From SYFY01 sp041752315 (GTDB lineage Bacteria; Pseudomonadota; Gammaproteobacteria; Pseudomonadales; Azotimanducaceae), in assembly GCA_041752315.1 (NCBI GenBank), contig JBGSHJ010000044.1, positions 62,001 through 126,000 of the forward strand: a DNA stretch of 64,000 nucleotides, written 5' to 3'. Below are positions 17,772 through 28,500 of this stretch, piece by piece. Position 1 is the first letter of the stretch. Each line of letters starts with the position of its first letter. A program made the position numbers and the translations under genes. The notes below the pieces were generated by a model that saw only the letters and a list, made by a program, of their open reading frames with translations, did no database searches and was not told the origin of the DNA.

Positions 17772-19849
17772 CAGTCAAAAGTGTAGTTCACGCCGAGATA
17801 GTACTGGCGAGGCATGGCGATGAAATAACGATCATTGCCAAACGCAAAATCGGCCCGGTCGGCATAGCGGTCGTTGGTGAGGTTGATGATTCGCGCAAAC
17901 ACCTGCAGTTCAGGTGTGGCCTGCCATTCGCCACGCCAGTTCATGACGAGGTTGCCTTCATAACGGCGGGTGTTGTCGGCATTGGTGTAGTACTTGTCCA
18001 CCCAGTTGAGATCAAGTTCCTGATGCAGGCTTTCGGTGATCTGATAGCCCCAGCGCAGATAGCCCATGAACCGGGGCGCGGTATCCACGTCGTCCCCCTT
18101 GTTGATGGTCTCTCCACCGCCCAGTGCCCGATTGAAATCATACCGATGGCGCGCCCAGGTAAGGGAAGCCGAAAAATCGCTGGGGTCGGCGGCCAGCGTT
18201 GAAGACAGTTCGATCCCGTGGGACTTGGTGCGTCCTTCGCTGATATTGAACCCACTGGAATCGCGCAGAATCACGTTCCGGGTTCGCTCGGCAAACGCTG
18301 CCGCCTGCAACCAGCCTGATCGGTAACCCGCTTCCACCGACAGCAGTTCCTCGCTGTTCAGATCGGCAACCTGCTGGCCGGATTGCAGACGATAGAGTTC
18401 CACGGCCTGGGGTGGACGGAACCCGCTGCCGACGGTGAAAAAGAGCTGCTGGTCAGCAAACAGATCGACGGAAACACCCAGGCGTCCGGCAACATCGGTG
18501 AAACTGTCCTTGCGATCGGCTGGCCGCGTGTAGAGACAGTTGCCCAGTGCGCAAGGCTGGCCATCGTCGCGTGTGTTGCCGTCCAGAGCCTTGTTATCGT
18601 AATCAAATTCCTGCCATTCCACGCGTCCGCTGTGCAGCAGATGCCAGCGCTCTCCAATCGCCAGGTCAAGATCATAAAAACCGGCTGCACTTCGCCCGTC
18701 CACTTCATAATCGTAGTGCAGTCCCTGTGGTCTGGTCGAGACGATGAATGGTGAGCCGATGGAGGGTGCCTCCTGAAATTCGCGCAGGCCACCACGAAAG
18801 GCTTCGATCTGCAATCCGCTGTTGACCACCAAGGTGTCGCCTTCGAACCGATGCCCCACGATCATGCCCGCACTGGTCTGATCGTTGTCCTCCAGTGGTT
18901 TGCCAACCAGGAAATGCTGGATGAAGTTCATCTGGCTGCGGCGTGCATAGGGCACGATGGTCCATGCATCACGGCTGAACTGGACGGCCAGGCGTGCAGA
19001 CCAGGCATCCCGAAACGCTTCCGGATTCGGATTCGATCGTCGCAGTACACCATCTTCGTAGGCATCCGTACCCACGACAAAACCGGCGGTTTCCTGATGC
19101 AGCACCGTCCCGGATAAGGTCGCGCGCATCTCCCACTCACCCAGCAAACCTTCCAGCACCGAATTCAGCTTGTACTGCTCCAGACCTGTCTGAGACTGAT
19201 AACCATCCGAGCGCGTCGCATTGGCGGTGATCCCCCAGGCAAAGCCACCCACTTCCGTCCGGTTTTCCATTCGGATCTGACCGTGCCCGTAGGAGCCGCC
19301 TTCCACACCAATCCGGGTTGCATCGGGCATGCGGGTAATGACGTTGATTGCACCTTTCATCGCGTTGCCACCCAGCACCGCGCTGCCCGGACCACGCCAG
19401 ACCTCGACGGCACTGGCCTGCTCGATGTTCATTTCGAAGAGATTGTTCACGTTGCAGAAGCCGGTAGGACGGATCGGGATGCCATCTTCAAGCAACAGGA
19501 AAGCGCCGCAGGAACCCGCGCCCGTCAGGGTTGCCGAACGAATGGCGGTCAGATGCTCCTGACCGGAGCCTCTGGTGATCCAGACACCGGGGATCTGCGA
19601 CAGCACCTCGGCCGGGTGGGTCGGTCGAATGCGATCGATAGCCGCTGTGTCGAGCGCCGAAAAGGAGGTGCCTCGCCCCGCCTTGGCTTGCAGTGACCCG
19701 GCAACCACGACAATTTCTTCGATCCGCTCCGTGCCGGATTCGCCTGCGCCACCTTCAGTTTCTGCCGCAGACACGCGCGTTGGCACCGTGGCGCCAGCTA
19801 CGGCAGCCAACAGGATTGTCGAAACAATCTGCAGGTGGAGACTTTTCAT
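17771..19849 (-). CDS. TonB-dependent outer membrane receptor
   Basis: Outer-membrane beta-barrel transporter energised by TonB; substrate unknown. It is 692 residues. A signal peptide (residues 1-28, ending near TRVSA) precedes a TonB-box-like segment (ERIEEIVVVAG). The plug domain follows at about 45-165, with typical motifs (LSQIPGVWITRG, VEVWRGPGSAVLGGNAMKGAINVIT) and an internal Cys pair (GAGSCGAF, PTGFCNVNN). The rest is barrel, with the conserved FRPPQAVELYRL and a C-terminal region NLTNDRYADR ending in YLGVNYTFD. The start is ATG 19849 with AGAGG about ten bases upstream. No Fur box or clear cobalamin riboswitch is seen in the 351 bp upstream. It is coupled to ppnN downstream, so a nucleoside or nucleobase-related substrate is conceivable but unproven. 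Confidence 0.92.
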   Translation of the reverse strand: MKSLHLQIVSTILLAAVAGATVPTRVSAAETEGGAGESGTERIEEIVVVAGSLQAKAGRGTSFSALDTAAIDRIRPTHPAEVLSQIPGVWITRGSGQEHLTAIRSATLTGAGSCGAFLLLEDGIPIRPTGFCNVNNLFEMNIEQASAVEVWRGPGSAVLGGNAMKGAINVITRMPDATRIGVEGGSYGHGQIRMENRTEVGGFAWGITANATRSDGYQSQTGLEQYKLNSVLEGLLGEWEMRATLSGTVLHQETAGFVVGTDAYEDGVLRRSNPNPEAFRDAWSARLAVQFSRDAWTIVPYARRSQMNFIQHFLVGKPLEDNDQTSAGMIVGHRFEGDTLVVNSGLQIEAFRGGLREFQEAPSIGSPFIVSTRPQGLHYDYEVDGRSAAGFYDLDLAIGERWHLLHSGRVEWQEFDYDNKALDGNTRDDGQPCALGNCLYTRPADRKDSFTDVAGRLGVSVDLFADQQLFFTVGSGFRPPQAVELYRLQSGQQVADLNSEELLSVEAGYRSGWLQAAAFAERTRNVILRDSSGFNISEGRTKSHGIELSSTLAADPSDFSASLTWARHRYDFNRALGGGETINKGDDVDTAPRFMGYLRWGYQITESLHQELDLNWVDKYYTNADNTRRYEGNLVMNWRGEWQATPELQVFARIINLTNDRYADRADFAFGNDRYFIAMPRQYYLGVNYTFD

Positions 19850-20200
19850 CAGGTGATACCTCTGGGGGCGAACGGCACCTTACTCAATGGATCACCTTGA
19901 CGGCAACCGGCAGCCTCACCCGACGCAGCAGCCTGCGGGACAGAAGATCGACCAGTTGGCACCCTCGTGTTGACCTGACCCGCATCTGCACCCCCTGTTT
20001 TTTCATCCCGGAACGGGATCCAGCCGGGCAAGCCGAACCCGGAGTCAGCTGGAGGCGATGCGATACCGATACGGACTGTGCAGGATGCCGCTCACCGCCT
20101 TCAGGCGACTTGTCTGCGGCGCGATTGTGCATGCAAACCAGACTGCTGCAGGATTCCTGCCTGCCAGAGTTGCGTGTATCACCTTGTTGAACCCGGCGGC
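19850..20200. other. Non-coding stretch upstream of the TonB receptor
   Basis: 351 bp without a supportable gene. It contains an ATCCCG-GAA-CGGGAT inverted repeat near 20005-20025 and a GCAGGATTCCTGC palindrome near 20150. It presumably carries the receptor promoter, which I cannot place. Confidence 0.4.
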
Positions 20201-20740
20201 TCACTTCAGATGTACACTGAATGTCACCTCGCCTGTCTTGCCGGCTTCGAGCGCTTCTTTGAAAGCCCAGCGTATGGTCGTGTAGTCAGCTGCCTGCGCC
20301 GCCGTTTCTACACCATCCCTCGTCACTTTCAGTTCACCGGGCTGACCAAAGGTCTCACCAGAATCGACGCTGAAAGTGATGTCTGTGCCGCTGCCTTGTG
20401 CCGTACCTTCGATATAGACGGTATCCGGTGGCAGTGGATTGGTGATCACGATGCTGCCTGCGTCCACCAGATCGGTGCCACTGTTGGAAAAGCTGATGAC
20501 ATACTGCAGCGTATCCCCCGACACCACAGTGGATGCATCCACCAGTCGGCGTACCGGTTGGTTGTCCCCATCCATCTCCATGACAACCTTGCTCACCGAG
20601 GTCTTCAGTTCTACCTGCGCAAGTAGCGGCGTGCTGAGTCCCGTGGCAAGCAGCACGGCCAGAACACCGCAGGCGCGCCGGAGACATCCGGATTGTCCCG
20701 ATCCCGCGTTGCCAGCGCCGCTCATGCCTTTTTTGAACAT
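20201..20740 (-). CDS. Secreted DUF11-domain protein
   Basis: A 179-residue exported protein with a single DUF11-type beta-sandwich repeat. The signal peptide has a basic n-region and the hydrophobic run ACGVLAVLLATGLSTPLLAQ. The domain is recognisable by YVISFSNSGTDLVDAGSIVITNPLPP, then a Gly/Thr-rich strand region and TGEVTFSVHLK at the C-terminus. DUF11 domains are usually found as several copies in large surface proteins; here there is one copy and no anchor, so it is probably periplasmic or released. AAGGAGG five bases before ATG 20740 is the strongest ribosome-binding site noticed in the window. Function is unknown. Confidence 0.8.
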   Translation of the reverse strand: MFKKGMSGAGNAGSGQSGCLRRACGVLAVLLATGLSTPLLAQVELKTSVSKVVMEMDGDNQPVRRLVDASTVVSGDTLQYVISFSNSGTDLVDAGSIVITNPLPPDTVYIEGTAQGSGTDITFSVDSGETFGQPGELKVTRDGVETAAQAADYTTIRWAFKEALEAGKTGEVTFSVHLK

Positions 20741-21249
20741 GGTTCCTCCTTGGTGAAGTGTGCCGACCTTGTATCCATCACCCTATGGTCGCAGAAAACC
20801 TGATGACATGGATTCCACTGCCGCCGAGGTTTTGCGATTGGCACCCGCACCGTCACCTGATTCAGAACGAAGACAGGTTCAGGGGAAGCGTGGCGGTCAG
20901 ATTTGCGCGGCATCGTCTGATGCCAGGGAAATCCGGCACCTGGTGGCGGAGCGCCGCGATCGAAGGATCGTTCCACCCTGTCTGCTCAGACAAGGTGATC
21001 GACACAGCTCGCATTTGCAGTGGAATCGGGCGGCCCGGCAGGAGCGCCTGTTGGGATCACCGCACGAAGTACCGTGTGCACCCTGCACGGGCCGCGAAGC
21101 ACAGTGCGTCCCCTCCTGCATGGGATCGAGTACCACCGATACCAGACGGCAATCCCGGGGCACTGTACCGCTCGAATTCCAAGTTTGTTGACGCGGGATA
21201 GTCAACGAAACGCGTCAACCAACATACCTCTTCAGGGCCAGGTAATTTG
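20741..21249. other. Gene-poor stretch between the DUF11 gene and yheU
   Basis: 509 bp in which open frames exist on both strands, but none has protein-like composition, a ribosome-binding site or a recognisable family. The only structure noted is the inverted repeat at 21187-21219. Confidence 0.5.
21187..21219. repeat. 9-bp inverted repeat with GTTGAC half-sites
   Basis: GTTGACGCG (21187-21195) and CGCGTCAAC (21211-21219) are perfect inverses around a 15-base spacer that holds a further GTCAAC. The site is 31 bp past the yheU stop. It may be an operator or a hairpin at the 3' end of yheU; there is no T-tract. Confidence 0.45.
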
Positions 21250-21474
21250 TCATCTAACCTGTCTATCGGTTGAAGCTGGCAGAATGTGGATCGTTTGGGC
21301 GACCGGATCGAAGTCTATCCGTGCTTCGCCCCGCTGCAGCTGCCTGCGCACATGCTCGCATTTCTGCATGAGCGACCATTCCCGTTCGCCATAGTCGGTT
21401 CCTTCCTGCAACACAAAGTTCTCGATCACCCCTTGCAGCGCTTCCGGCGAGATCGAATCGAATTCAATTTTCAT
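21250..21474 (-). CDS. yheU: YheU family protein (UPF0270)
   Basis: A small conserved protein of 74 residues beginning MKIEFDSISPEALQGVIENF. The segments FVLQEGTDYGERE, QKCEHVRRQLQRGEA and TIHILPAS line up closely with E. coli YheU (FVLREGTDYGE, RQLQCGEA, NIMPRS). Function is not established in the family. The ATG at 21474 is chosen because homology begins there; the open frame continues upstream to 21600 with unrelated low-complexity residues. Confidence 0.88.
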   Translation of the reverse strand: MKIEFDSISPEALQGVIENFVLQEGTDYGEREWSLMQKCEHVRRQLQRGEARIDFDPVAQTIHILPASTDRQVR

Positions 21475-21865
21475 TTCATGTTCATCCCGGTGCCTTGTGC
21501 CGCCACCATGGTTGTCACTGCCATCGCCGTTTCCGGCATACCACCACCGGAATTTCCAGCAGGGTCCGTCCAGAGTCCACTGGCTCAGGGAAATGCGCAA
21601 CGTTCGAGCCTACATGGGTTCTGGCTGAAGTCTGACAGGCGGATGCCTCCTGGGCACACCCCGCATCACCCGCTGCACTGCACTCCCGGCCCGAACGTGA
21701 CTGAGTGCACGTGGTGGATGCGTTCCCGTTGAATTCAAAGGACAATCCATGCATAACTCTGGCATGACGACACGCGGTCCGTTGCCTTTTGCAGCCGAGC
21801 TTGCTGCCCAGGCGGAAATGCGGTGCCGCTGAACCCGTCACTTTGTTCCAACCGGATAGGGAACC
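21475..21865. other. Intergenic region between yheU and the response regulator
   Basis: 391 bp between divergent genes. It should contain promoters for both directions. The only coding candidate seen is a 27-codon frame at 21749-21832, listed separately. Confidence 0.4.
21749..21832 (+). CDS. Possible small ORF upstream of the response regulator
   Basis: A 27-residue frame (MHNSGMTTRGPLPFAAELAA, then QAEMRCR) with AAAGGA six bases before its ATG, which is a better ribosome-binding site than that of the regulator 33 bp downstream. It has no recognisable homology. It could be a leader peptide or chance. Confidence 0.25.
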   Translation: MHNSGMTTRGPLPFAAELAAQAEMRCR

Positions 21866-22573
21866 ATGGCTGAACAGGATCACATACTGGTCGTCGAAGA
21901 CGAACCGATCACTCGCGAACAACTCGTCTCGTATTTTGAAGATGAAGGCTTTCGTGTTTCGTCCACCGGCAGCGGTGACGAAGTGCACAGACTCATCCGT
22001 GATACGGACGTCATTCTCGTGCTCCTGGACATCAAGTTGCCAGGCAAGGATGGATTGACGCTGACTCGCGAGGTGCGTGCGCATTCCGACATCGGAATCA
22101 TCCTGGTGACCAGCAAGAACGAACAGATTGACCGCATTCTCGGCCTCGAATCGGGCGCCGATGACTATGTGACCAAACCTTTTGATCCTCGTGAGTTGCT
22201 CAGCCGCTCACGCAATCTCATACGCCGGGTACACATCCAGCAAAGTCAGAAGCGCAAGGGCCATACACGTACCTTCGCGGGCTTCATGCTCGATCTGAAC
22301 AAGCGAGAGATCGTTGACCCCGATGGCGAAGCCTGTCAGCTGTCTGCCGGCGAGTATCAACTCCTGCTGGCCTTCATGGAAAAAGCGGGTGAGGTGATGA
22401 ACCGGGATCAGTTGATGAACCGGATCCGCAATCGGGAATGGTTCCCCGATGACCGTTACATCGATGTGCTGGTCGGACAGCTGCGAAAGAAGCTGGGTGA
22501 GCGCGCAGCCAGCGCGAAGATCATCGCCACCATCCACGGCACCGGGTACCTCTTTACTCCAGAAGTGGTTTGA
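21866..22573 (+). CDS. OmpR-family response regulator, TorR/ArcA-like
   Basis: DNA-binding response regulator of 235 residues. The receiver domain (5-118) has the acidic pair ED (11-12), phosphoacceptor Asp55 in LLDIKLPGKDG, Thr82 in ILVTSK and Lys104 in YVTKPFDP. A winged helix follows (about 135-232), with AGEYQLLLAFMEKAGEVMNRDQL and RYIDVLVGQLRKKLGE. The receiver resembles TorR closely (IGIILVT, DRI-GLE-GADDYVTKP). Its stop overlaps the TTG start of the giant hybrid kinase (TTGA), so it is the likely terminal receiver of that phosphorelay. Targets are unknown; no tor genes are nearby. Confidence 0.95.
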   Translation: MAEQDHILVVEDEPITREQLVSYFEDEGFRVSSTGSGDEVHRLIRDTDVILVLLDIKLPGKDGLTLTREVRAHSDIGIILVTSKNEQIDRILGLESGADDYVTKPFDPRELLSRSRNLIRRVHIQQSQKRKGHTRTFAGFMLDLNKREIVDPDGEACQLSAGEYQLLLAFMEKAGEVMNRDQLMNRIRNREWFPDDRYIDVLVGQLRKKLGERAASAKIIATIHGTGYLFTPEVV

Positions 22574-25500
22574 CCGCGACGGGAAGAATCTACGGGAGTG
22601 CCACGACCACCGTGCACCGGCGGGAGCACGGTGGACACTCGTTCATCATCAAGACCCTGCAGCCGGAAGCGCGTACTCCCAACGCGATCGCGCGCTACCA
22701 GCATGAATTCCATATCAATCAGTCGCTGACCAGTCCGTTTGTCTGCCGGGCCACCAGTTTTGACGAATCGGACTACTCGATTCGCTACGAGGACGTTGGT
22801 GGCGAGTCGTTGCGCGAACTCGAACGCCAGCAGAACCTCAGCTTCGAGAATCGTGTGCAAATCGCGATCCAGCTGGCCGATGCGATCCAGTCGATTCACG
22901 ATGAAGGTGTCATTCATCGTGATCTGAACCCTGGCAACATCATCGTCAACCTGCAGCGGAACGATCAGCAGGTGTGGTTGATCGACTTTGGCCTGGCCAC
23001 TCTGGCCCCAAGGGAAAACCAGAGCGCGGAGATCAGCAGCAGCCTGTCGGGCACCTTGCCCTACATCGCTCCGGAACAGACTGGCCGGGTCAACCGGGTG
23101 GTGGACTACCGCACCGACCTGTATTCGCTCGGTGCCACGCTGTATGAACTGTTTGGCGGACGCCCACCGTTTGTCAAGAATGATCCACTCGAGTTGATAC
23201 ATGCGCATATCGCAAGTACGCCGGAAGCGCTGAAATCCATTGCCCCGGACATACCGGGCTGGCTCTCCGACTTGACCGGGAAACTGCTGGCCAAACAGCC
23301 GGAAGCCCGTTATCAGAGTGGCGCCAGTGTGGCCGACGATCTGCGGGCCGGGATACGACAGGGTAATGCCACCGTCTTTCGCCTCGGTGCGACCGACTCG
23401 CCCAGCCAGCTGTCTATACCGCGCAAGCTGTATGGCCGTGAAACCGCGTTCGCAAGCTTTGCGGAAATGATTGAACGATGCCAGAGCGGTGAATCACTGT
23501 TTTACCTCGCGACCGGCGGGGAAGGCATGGGCAAGGCAGCACTCCTGGAGGCACTGACACACGAAGCCAAACAGGCCGGCGCACTGGTTGCAGGTTTCCA
23601 CGCCACCGATTCCGCCACCGATCGAATTCTGTGGACCAGCTTGTTGAGATCGTTCCTCAGACAACTGCTTTCAGGTGCGGACCCACAGAGCCAGCAACTG
23701 GTCGAGAACATCGCAGCCCGGCACAGCGAAGGTTTGCAGGCACTGGCGCGCGGTTTCCCGGAACTGGCAAGTCTTGTCGGCCACGACGGAGAACGTGGTG
23801 CCTGGCAGGACGGGGTTGCCGAGTTCTTTGCCGAGCTGACGCCGCGAGTCTGTTGCCTGGTCGTGCATGGTATCGATCTGCTGACAGCGGAGCGGCTGCA
23901 GGGGTTGCTCGAAACCACCATCCGCCTTCGTCATGTCCTGCTGGTGTGCTGCGCAGAAAGTGCAGTGCTACCTGCGTTTGATCAACCCAAGATCGCGACC
24001 AAGACCCATCATGAAATCCTGCAGAATCTGCACAAGGGCAGTATCCGCAACCTGCTGGCCGACATGCTCGGGCACAGTCAGGCGAGGGTCCGGGAACTGG
24101 CCAGCGAACTCCACGCCAAGACCGATGGCCTGCCCTCACATCTGATCGCCCTGATCCTTGAACTGCACAGTCAGGGATTGATCCATCGCGAAGAAACCAC
24201 GGGACAGTGGACCTGGAACATCGAGACCATCCGCGCCCACTACTTTTCGCACAGCACCAGCGAGCGGGTGGAGATCCAGTTCCAGGGACTGGAGCCGGCT
24301 ACCCGCCAGGTGCTGGCTCTCGCTGCGTGTATCGACCTGCAATTTGATGTGGCCATGTTGAGTGAGTTGAACTCGGAATCGGTGAACGGTTCTGCAGCTT
24401 CGCTGCGTAGTGCAATCACCGAGGGGCTACTCCATTCAGATGGCACGCACTACAGTTTTTCGCACCCTCGTGTACGCGCCATCATCTATGGCAGCAACCC
24501 GGAAGAGCGGCGTCGGCACAACCATCGACGGATCGCGCAGTGGTATCGTGCACATCCGTCTGCAGGTGAAAACACGCTGCCGCAGATCACGGCTCACCTC
24601 AATGCAGCCTGCGACCCCATCGCCGACACCGACACCGATCGCCGCGAACTCGCCGAACTCAATCTGGCCACTGCGCGCCTGCAGCTTGAAAGTGCCCGAT
24701 ACCAGCAGGCTTACAAGGGGGCAAGAACCGGACTCCTGCTCCTGCCAGACAAAGACCGGAACGGCATAACCCATCGGGAACTTGTGGATACCGCAGCAGA
24801 AGCTGCGTTCCTGTGCGGCGATCTGGAACAGCTCGAACACCTCCTTCGTCCTGGACTACCGGTCACCAGCGCGTTGCGCGAGATGGGGGTACGGGCAGCG
24901 CTGATGCGCAATGATCTGGTCCAGGCCAGGCAACTTGCGCTGACCCACTTGCTGGAACTCAGGCACACGCCTCTCTACCGTCCATGGAGCAGTTTGCGCA
25001 TTCAGGCTGCCCGCTGGGCAAAGGAACCGCGGCTGGCAGGCTTCGAGACCTTCTCACTGCAACAGGCAGAAGTGTTGACCGACGCACGGATACAGCACGT
25101 CTTCCGCCTCGTGTGTGACCTGCTGCATGCCAATCGACTCATGCGGGCACCGGGTAATCGCCGGTTTGCCGAGGATGTTCTGCAACGGGCCAGACAGTCG
25201 GGATACAGCGCGGAGGTGGGATACTGCTTTGCCGAGCGCGCCAGTATCGCAATCGAAGACGATGACATCGAACTCGCAACCCATCTGGCAACCAATGCAC
25301 GGATGCTGGCGGATCGATTTGTCGATGACCGCCTGGCCGTCCGATCCCTGATTCTGCTGCATGGTCAGGTAGATCCCTGGACGCCGGCATTCGATGTTTC
25401 CCTCAAGGCACTGGCGAACCAGATCATTCACGCCACCCGCGCCCGTGATTTCGAAGGCGCAGCGTCCGCCTGCGTGTTCTACGGAATCAACGGTCTGCTG

Positions 25501-28500
25501 CAGTCCCGAGAGATGAGTACACTACGCCGCGAACTCGCCGCCAGTCTCGAACCACTCGAGCAACCCGGCAACGTCACTGGCATGAACCTCGCCAGCTTCA
25601 TCCAGCGCATCATCGGCAGCCTGCTGGGTGAAGCGGATGAATCGCAGGCCAGCGACGCGACTCAATTGCCAATCAACAATCCGAGCGATGTCTTTGCCTT
25701 TGCTGTCGTGTATGTGCTGCGTACCTGGTACGCCGTGATGTTCAACGATTTCAAGGGTGCCGCGGCGACCCTGGCACTTGCCGAACAACACGTGCAGGCA
25801 CTGGCCAGTTCTCCGCTGCTCATGATTCATCAACTGTGCGCGTCAATCGTCAGATTGCGCAACAAGGATGCCGACGCTGGACGGATTGCACGCCGTCACC
25901 TGCAGTCACTCGACCGTGCCCAACGGAACGGCTGTCGGTTGGCCAGCAGCAAGCGATTCCTGGTCGAAGCAGAACTGGCGTGGTTCGAAGGGAAGACTTC
26001 TGCAGCCCTCGAAGCCTGGGAAAAGGCAGCAGAAGAAGCCCGACGCGCTGGACTGGCCGCAGATGAAGCGCTGGCCTACGAGCTTGCAGCCCGCGCCTGT
26101 GAAGATCGCGGTCGCACCGACTTCGCCCGATTGTTCATCCGCAACGCGTATCTGGCCTGGCAGCGCTGGGGAGCAGTCGCCAAGGCAGCGGAACTGGAGC
26201 GGGATTTCCCGGGCTGGCTGCATGAAGCGGCGGATCACCGCGCCGAAGGCTCGCTGTCGGTCGGTGATCTGGTTGATCTGACCATTCGCGATCTGCACAC
26301 GGCGACTGCCAGTATCGAGACAGTCGACTACTCGGCTCGACTGATCGACACCACGACAGTCCTGCGTGCGGCACAGACCATCTCCGGCGAGATCATGCTG
26401 GAACGCGTGCTGTCGAAACTGCTGCGTCTGGTGCTCGAACATGCTGGCGCACAGAAGGCCTGCATGCTGTTGAACCAGGATGGCAAACTGCACGTCGAGG
26501 CGGTGGTCGCTGTCGACGGCGGAGTCTCGCGGCGCTGCATTCCTCCCGAGCCCTTTGACACCAGTGATGACGTGCCATCAGGCATCATCCAGTTTGTCGC
26601 CCGGACCAAAGAACCACTGGTCCTCAAGGATGCAGGTCGTGATGAGGTCTTTGGTCGTGACCCCTATGTTCAACGTTGCAATCCGCTGTCCGTCCTTTGC
26701 CTGCCCATCCTGCATCGGGGCGAACTCACCGGCGCAATCTATGTCGAACACCGTTGGCTGACAGGTGTGTTCACTACACAGCGTGTGGAAGTCCTGAACC
26801 TGCTTGCATCGCAAGCGGCCATCTCGATCGAAAACGCGCGTCTGTACGCCGACCTGCAGGCCACTCGCGATCAATACCGCGCGTTGTACGACAATGCGAT
26901 CGAGGGTCTGTTCAGGGTGAACGGGGAAGGCCAGCTGGTCAGTGCCAATCCAACCTTTGCGCGCCTGTACGGTTTTTCCACCGTGCCGGCTCTGATGAGC
27001 GAATACCGGGACCTGATCGATCGCATTTTCCTGCGCAGCGATGCAGCCCAGCACTTTCTCTCGGAACTTGACGAGCAGAAGCTGGTCAACGGATTTGAAG
27101 CCGAGACGGTGGCTGCGGATGGCCGCGTCTTCTGGATGGCGCTGACCGCGCGGCTGACCGAGAGCGAAGATGAAGGCAACTTCGTCGATGGATCCGTCAT
27201 CGATATCACCGAACGCATCGAGCGCGCGGAGGCTGACCGACAGTTGCAGATCGCCGAGGCAGCCACGTTGGCCAAGAGCGAGTTTCTCGCCAACATGAGC
27301 CACGAGATCCGCACACCGATGAACGCCATCGTCGGTTTCTCGCGACTGGCGCTGGAAACCGAGCTTGACCGAAAGCAGCACGAGTACCTCACCAGCATCC
27401 GCGATGCCGGGGAAAGTCTGCTGTCGCTGGTTTCCGACGTGCTGGACTTTTCCAAGATCGAAGCCGGCAAGCTGACTCTGGAAGAAAGGCCATTCAGCCC
27501 TGACGACGTGCTGGAAGAAGTCGGCCGCCTGTTCAGGACCGATCTGCGCCGCAAGCGCCTGGACTTTCAGATCCAGTCCACATTCAAGGAACACCCGTTG
27601 TATCCCGCCAGTGGCGTGGTGGTTGGTGATGGGCTGCGATTGCGTCAGGTGCTGGTCAACCTTGTCGGCAATGCCATCAAGTTCACCGAGCGTGGCGGCA
27701 TTTCGTTATCGACCCGGGTTCGCTCACCTTCACCTTCGGTATCCGCAGCAACCGCATTTGAACTCGAGATAGCCGTTACAGACAGCGGTATCGGGATTGA
27801 TCACGGCCAACAGGCCAGGTTGTTCGAGTCGTTCGAACAGGCAGAAACCTCCACTACCCGTCGTTATGGCGGCACCGGCCTCGGCCTGACAATCTGCAAG
27901 CGTCTCGTTGAACTGATGGGTGGCACGCTGCTGGTCGACTCCGAACCTGGCCGCGGCAGCACCTTCACTTTCTCGCTTCGTGTGACCAGACCGGACACCG
28001 AATCGATGCTGGTCCCGGCCGAACGCAAGGGCCGTCTGGGAAGTGGATATCTGCGAGGAAGACGCATCCTGGTAGCAGAAGACAATCCGATCAACCAGCA
28101 ACTCGCGCTGGAGTTCCTGCGCCGCATGGGCGCCTACGTCGACATCGCCGTCAACGGTCGTGAGGCCATCGCCCGCATCACCGAAAATGAATACGACATC
28201 GTCCTCATGGACGTGCACATGCCCGAGCTGGATGGGATGCAGGCAACGCAGGTGATCCGTGAGCAGGGCCTGACGGTTCCCATCATTGCCGTGTCTGCTG
28301 ATGCACTCGCAGATCGACGGACGCGAATGCTCGCCGCTGGCTGCAACGGTTATGTCACCAAACCAATCGACTTCGAAACATTGCTCCACGAAATTTCCCT
28401 GCATCTGCCAGCCCCGGAAGATGTCAATCTCGGCCGGCGATCAAGCGATCCCACCGCAGAAGAGGCGGCCGAGAGCAGCCTGGCATTTGCCGCCACCCGC

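Noticed and set aside
19995..20035. ATCCCG-GAA-CGGGAT hairpin next to a T-run
   Set aside because: The T-run is on the 5' side of the stem on the plus strand (and A's follow on the minus strand), so it is not a rho-independent terminator in either direction.
20130..20170. B12-box-like sequence (GCAGGATTCCTGCC) upstream of the TonB receptor
   Set aside because: It reads on the plus strand, away from the receptor. The other conserved parts of a cobalamin riboswitch are missing, and the match is partly explained by a local palindrome.
20758..21205. Overlapping 100-150-codon frames on both strands
   Set aside because: Three mutually overlapping frames with poor composition; none has a ribosome site or homology signal.
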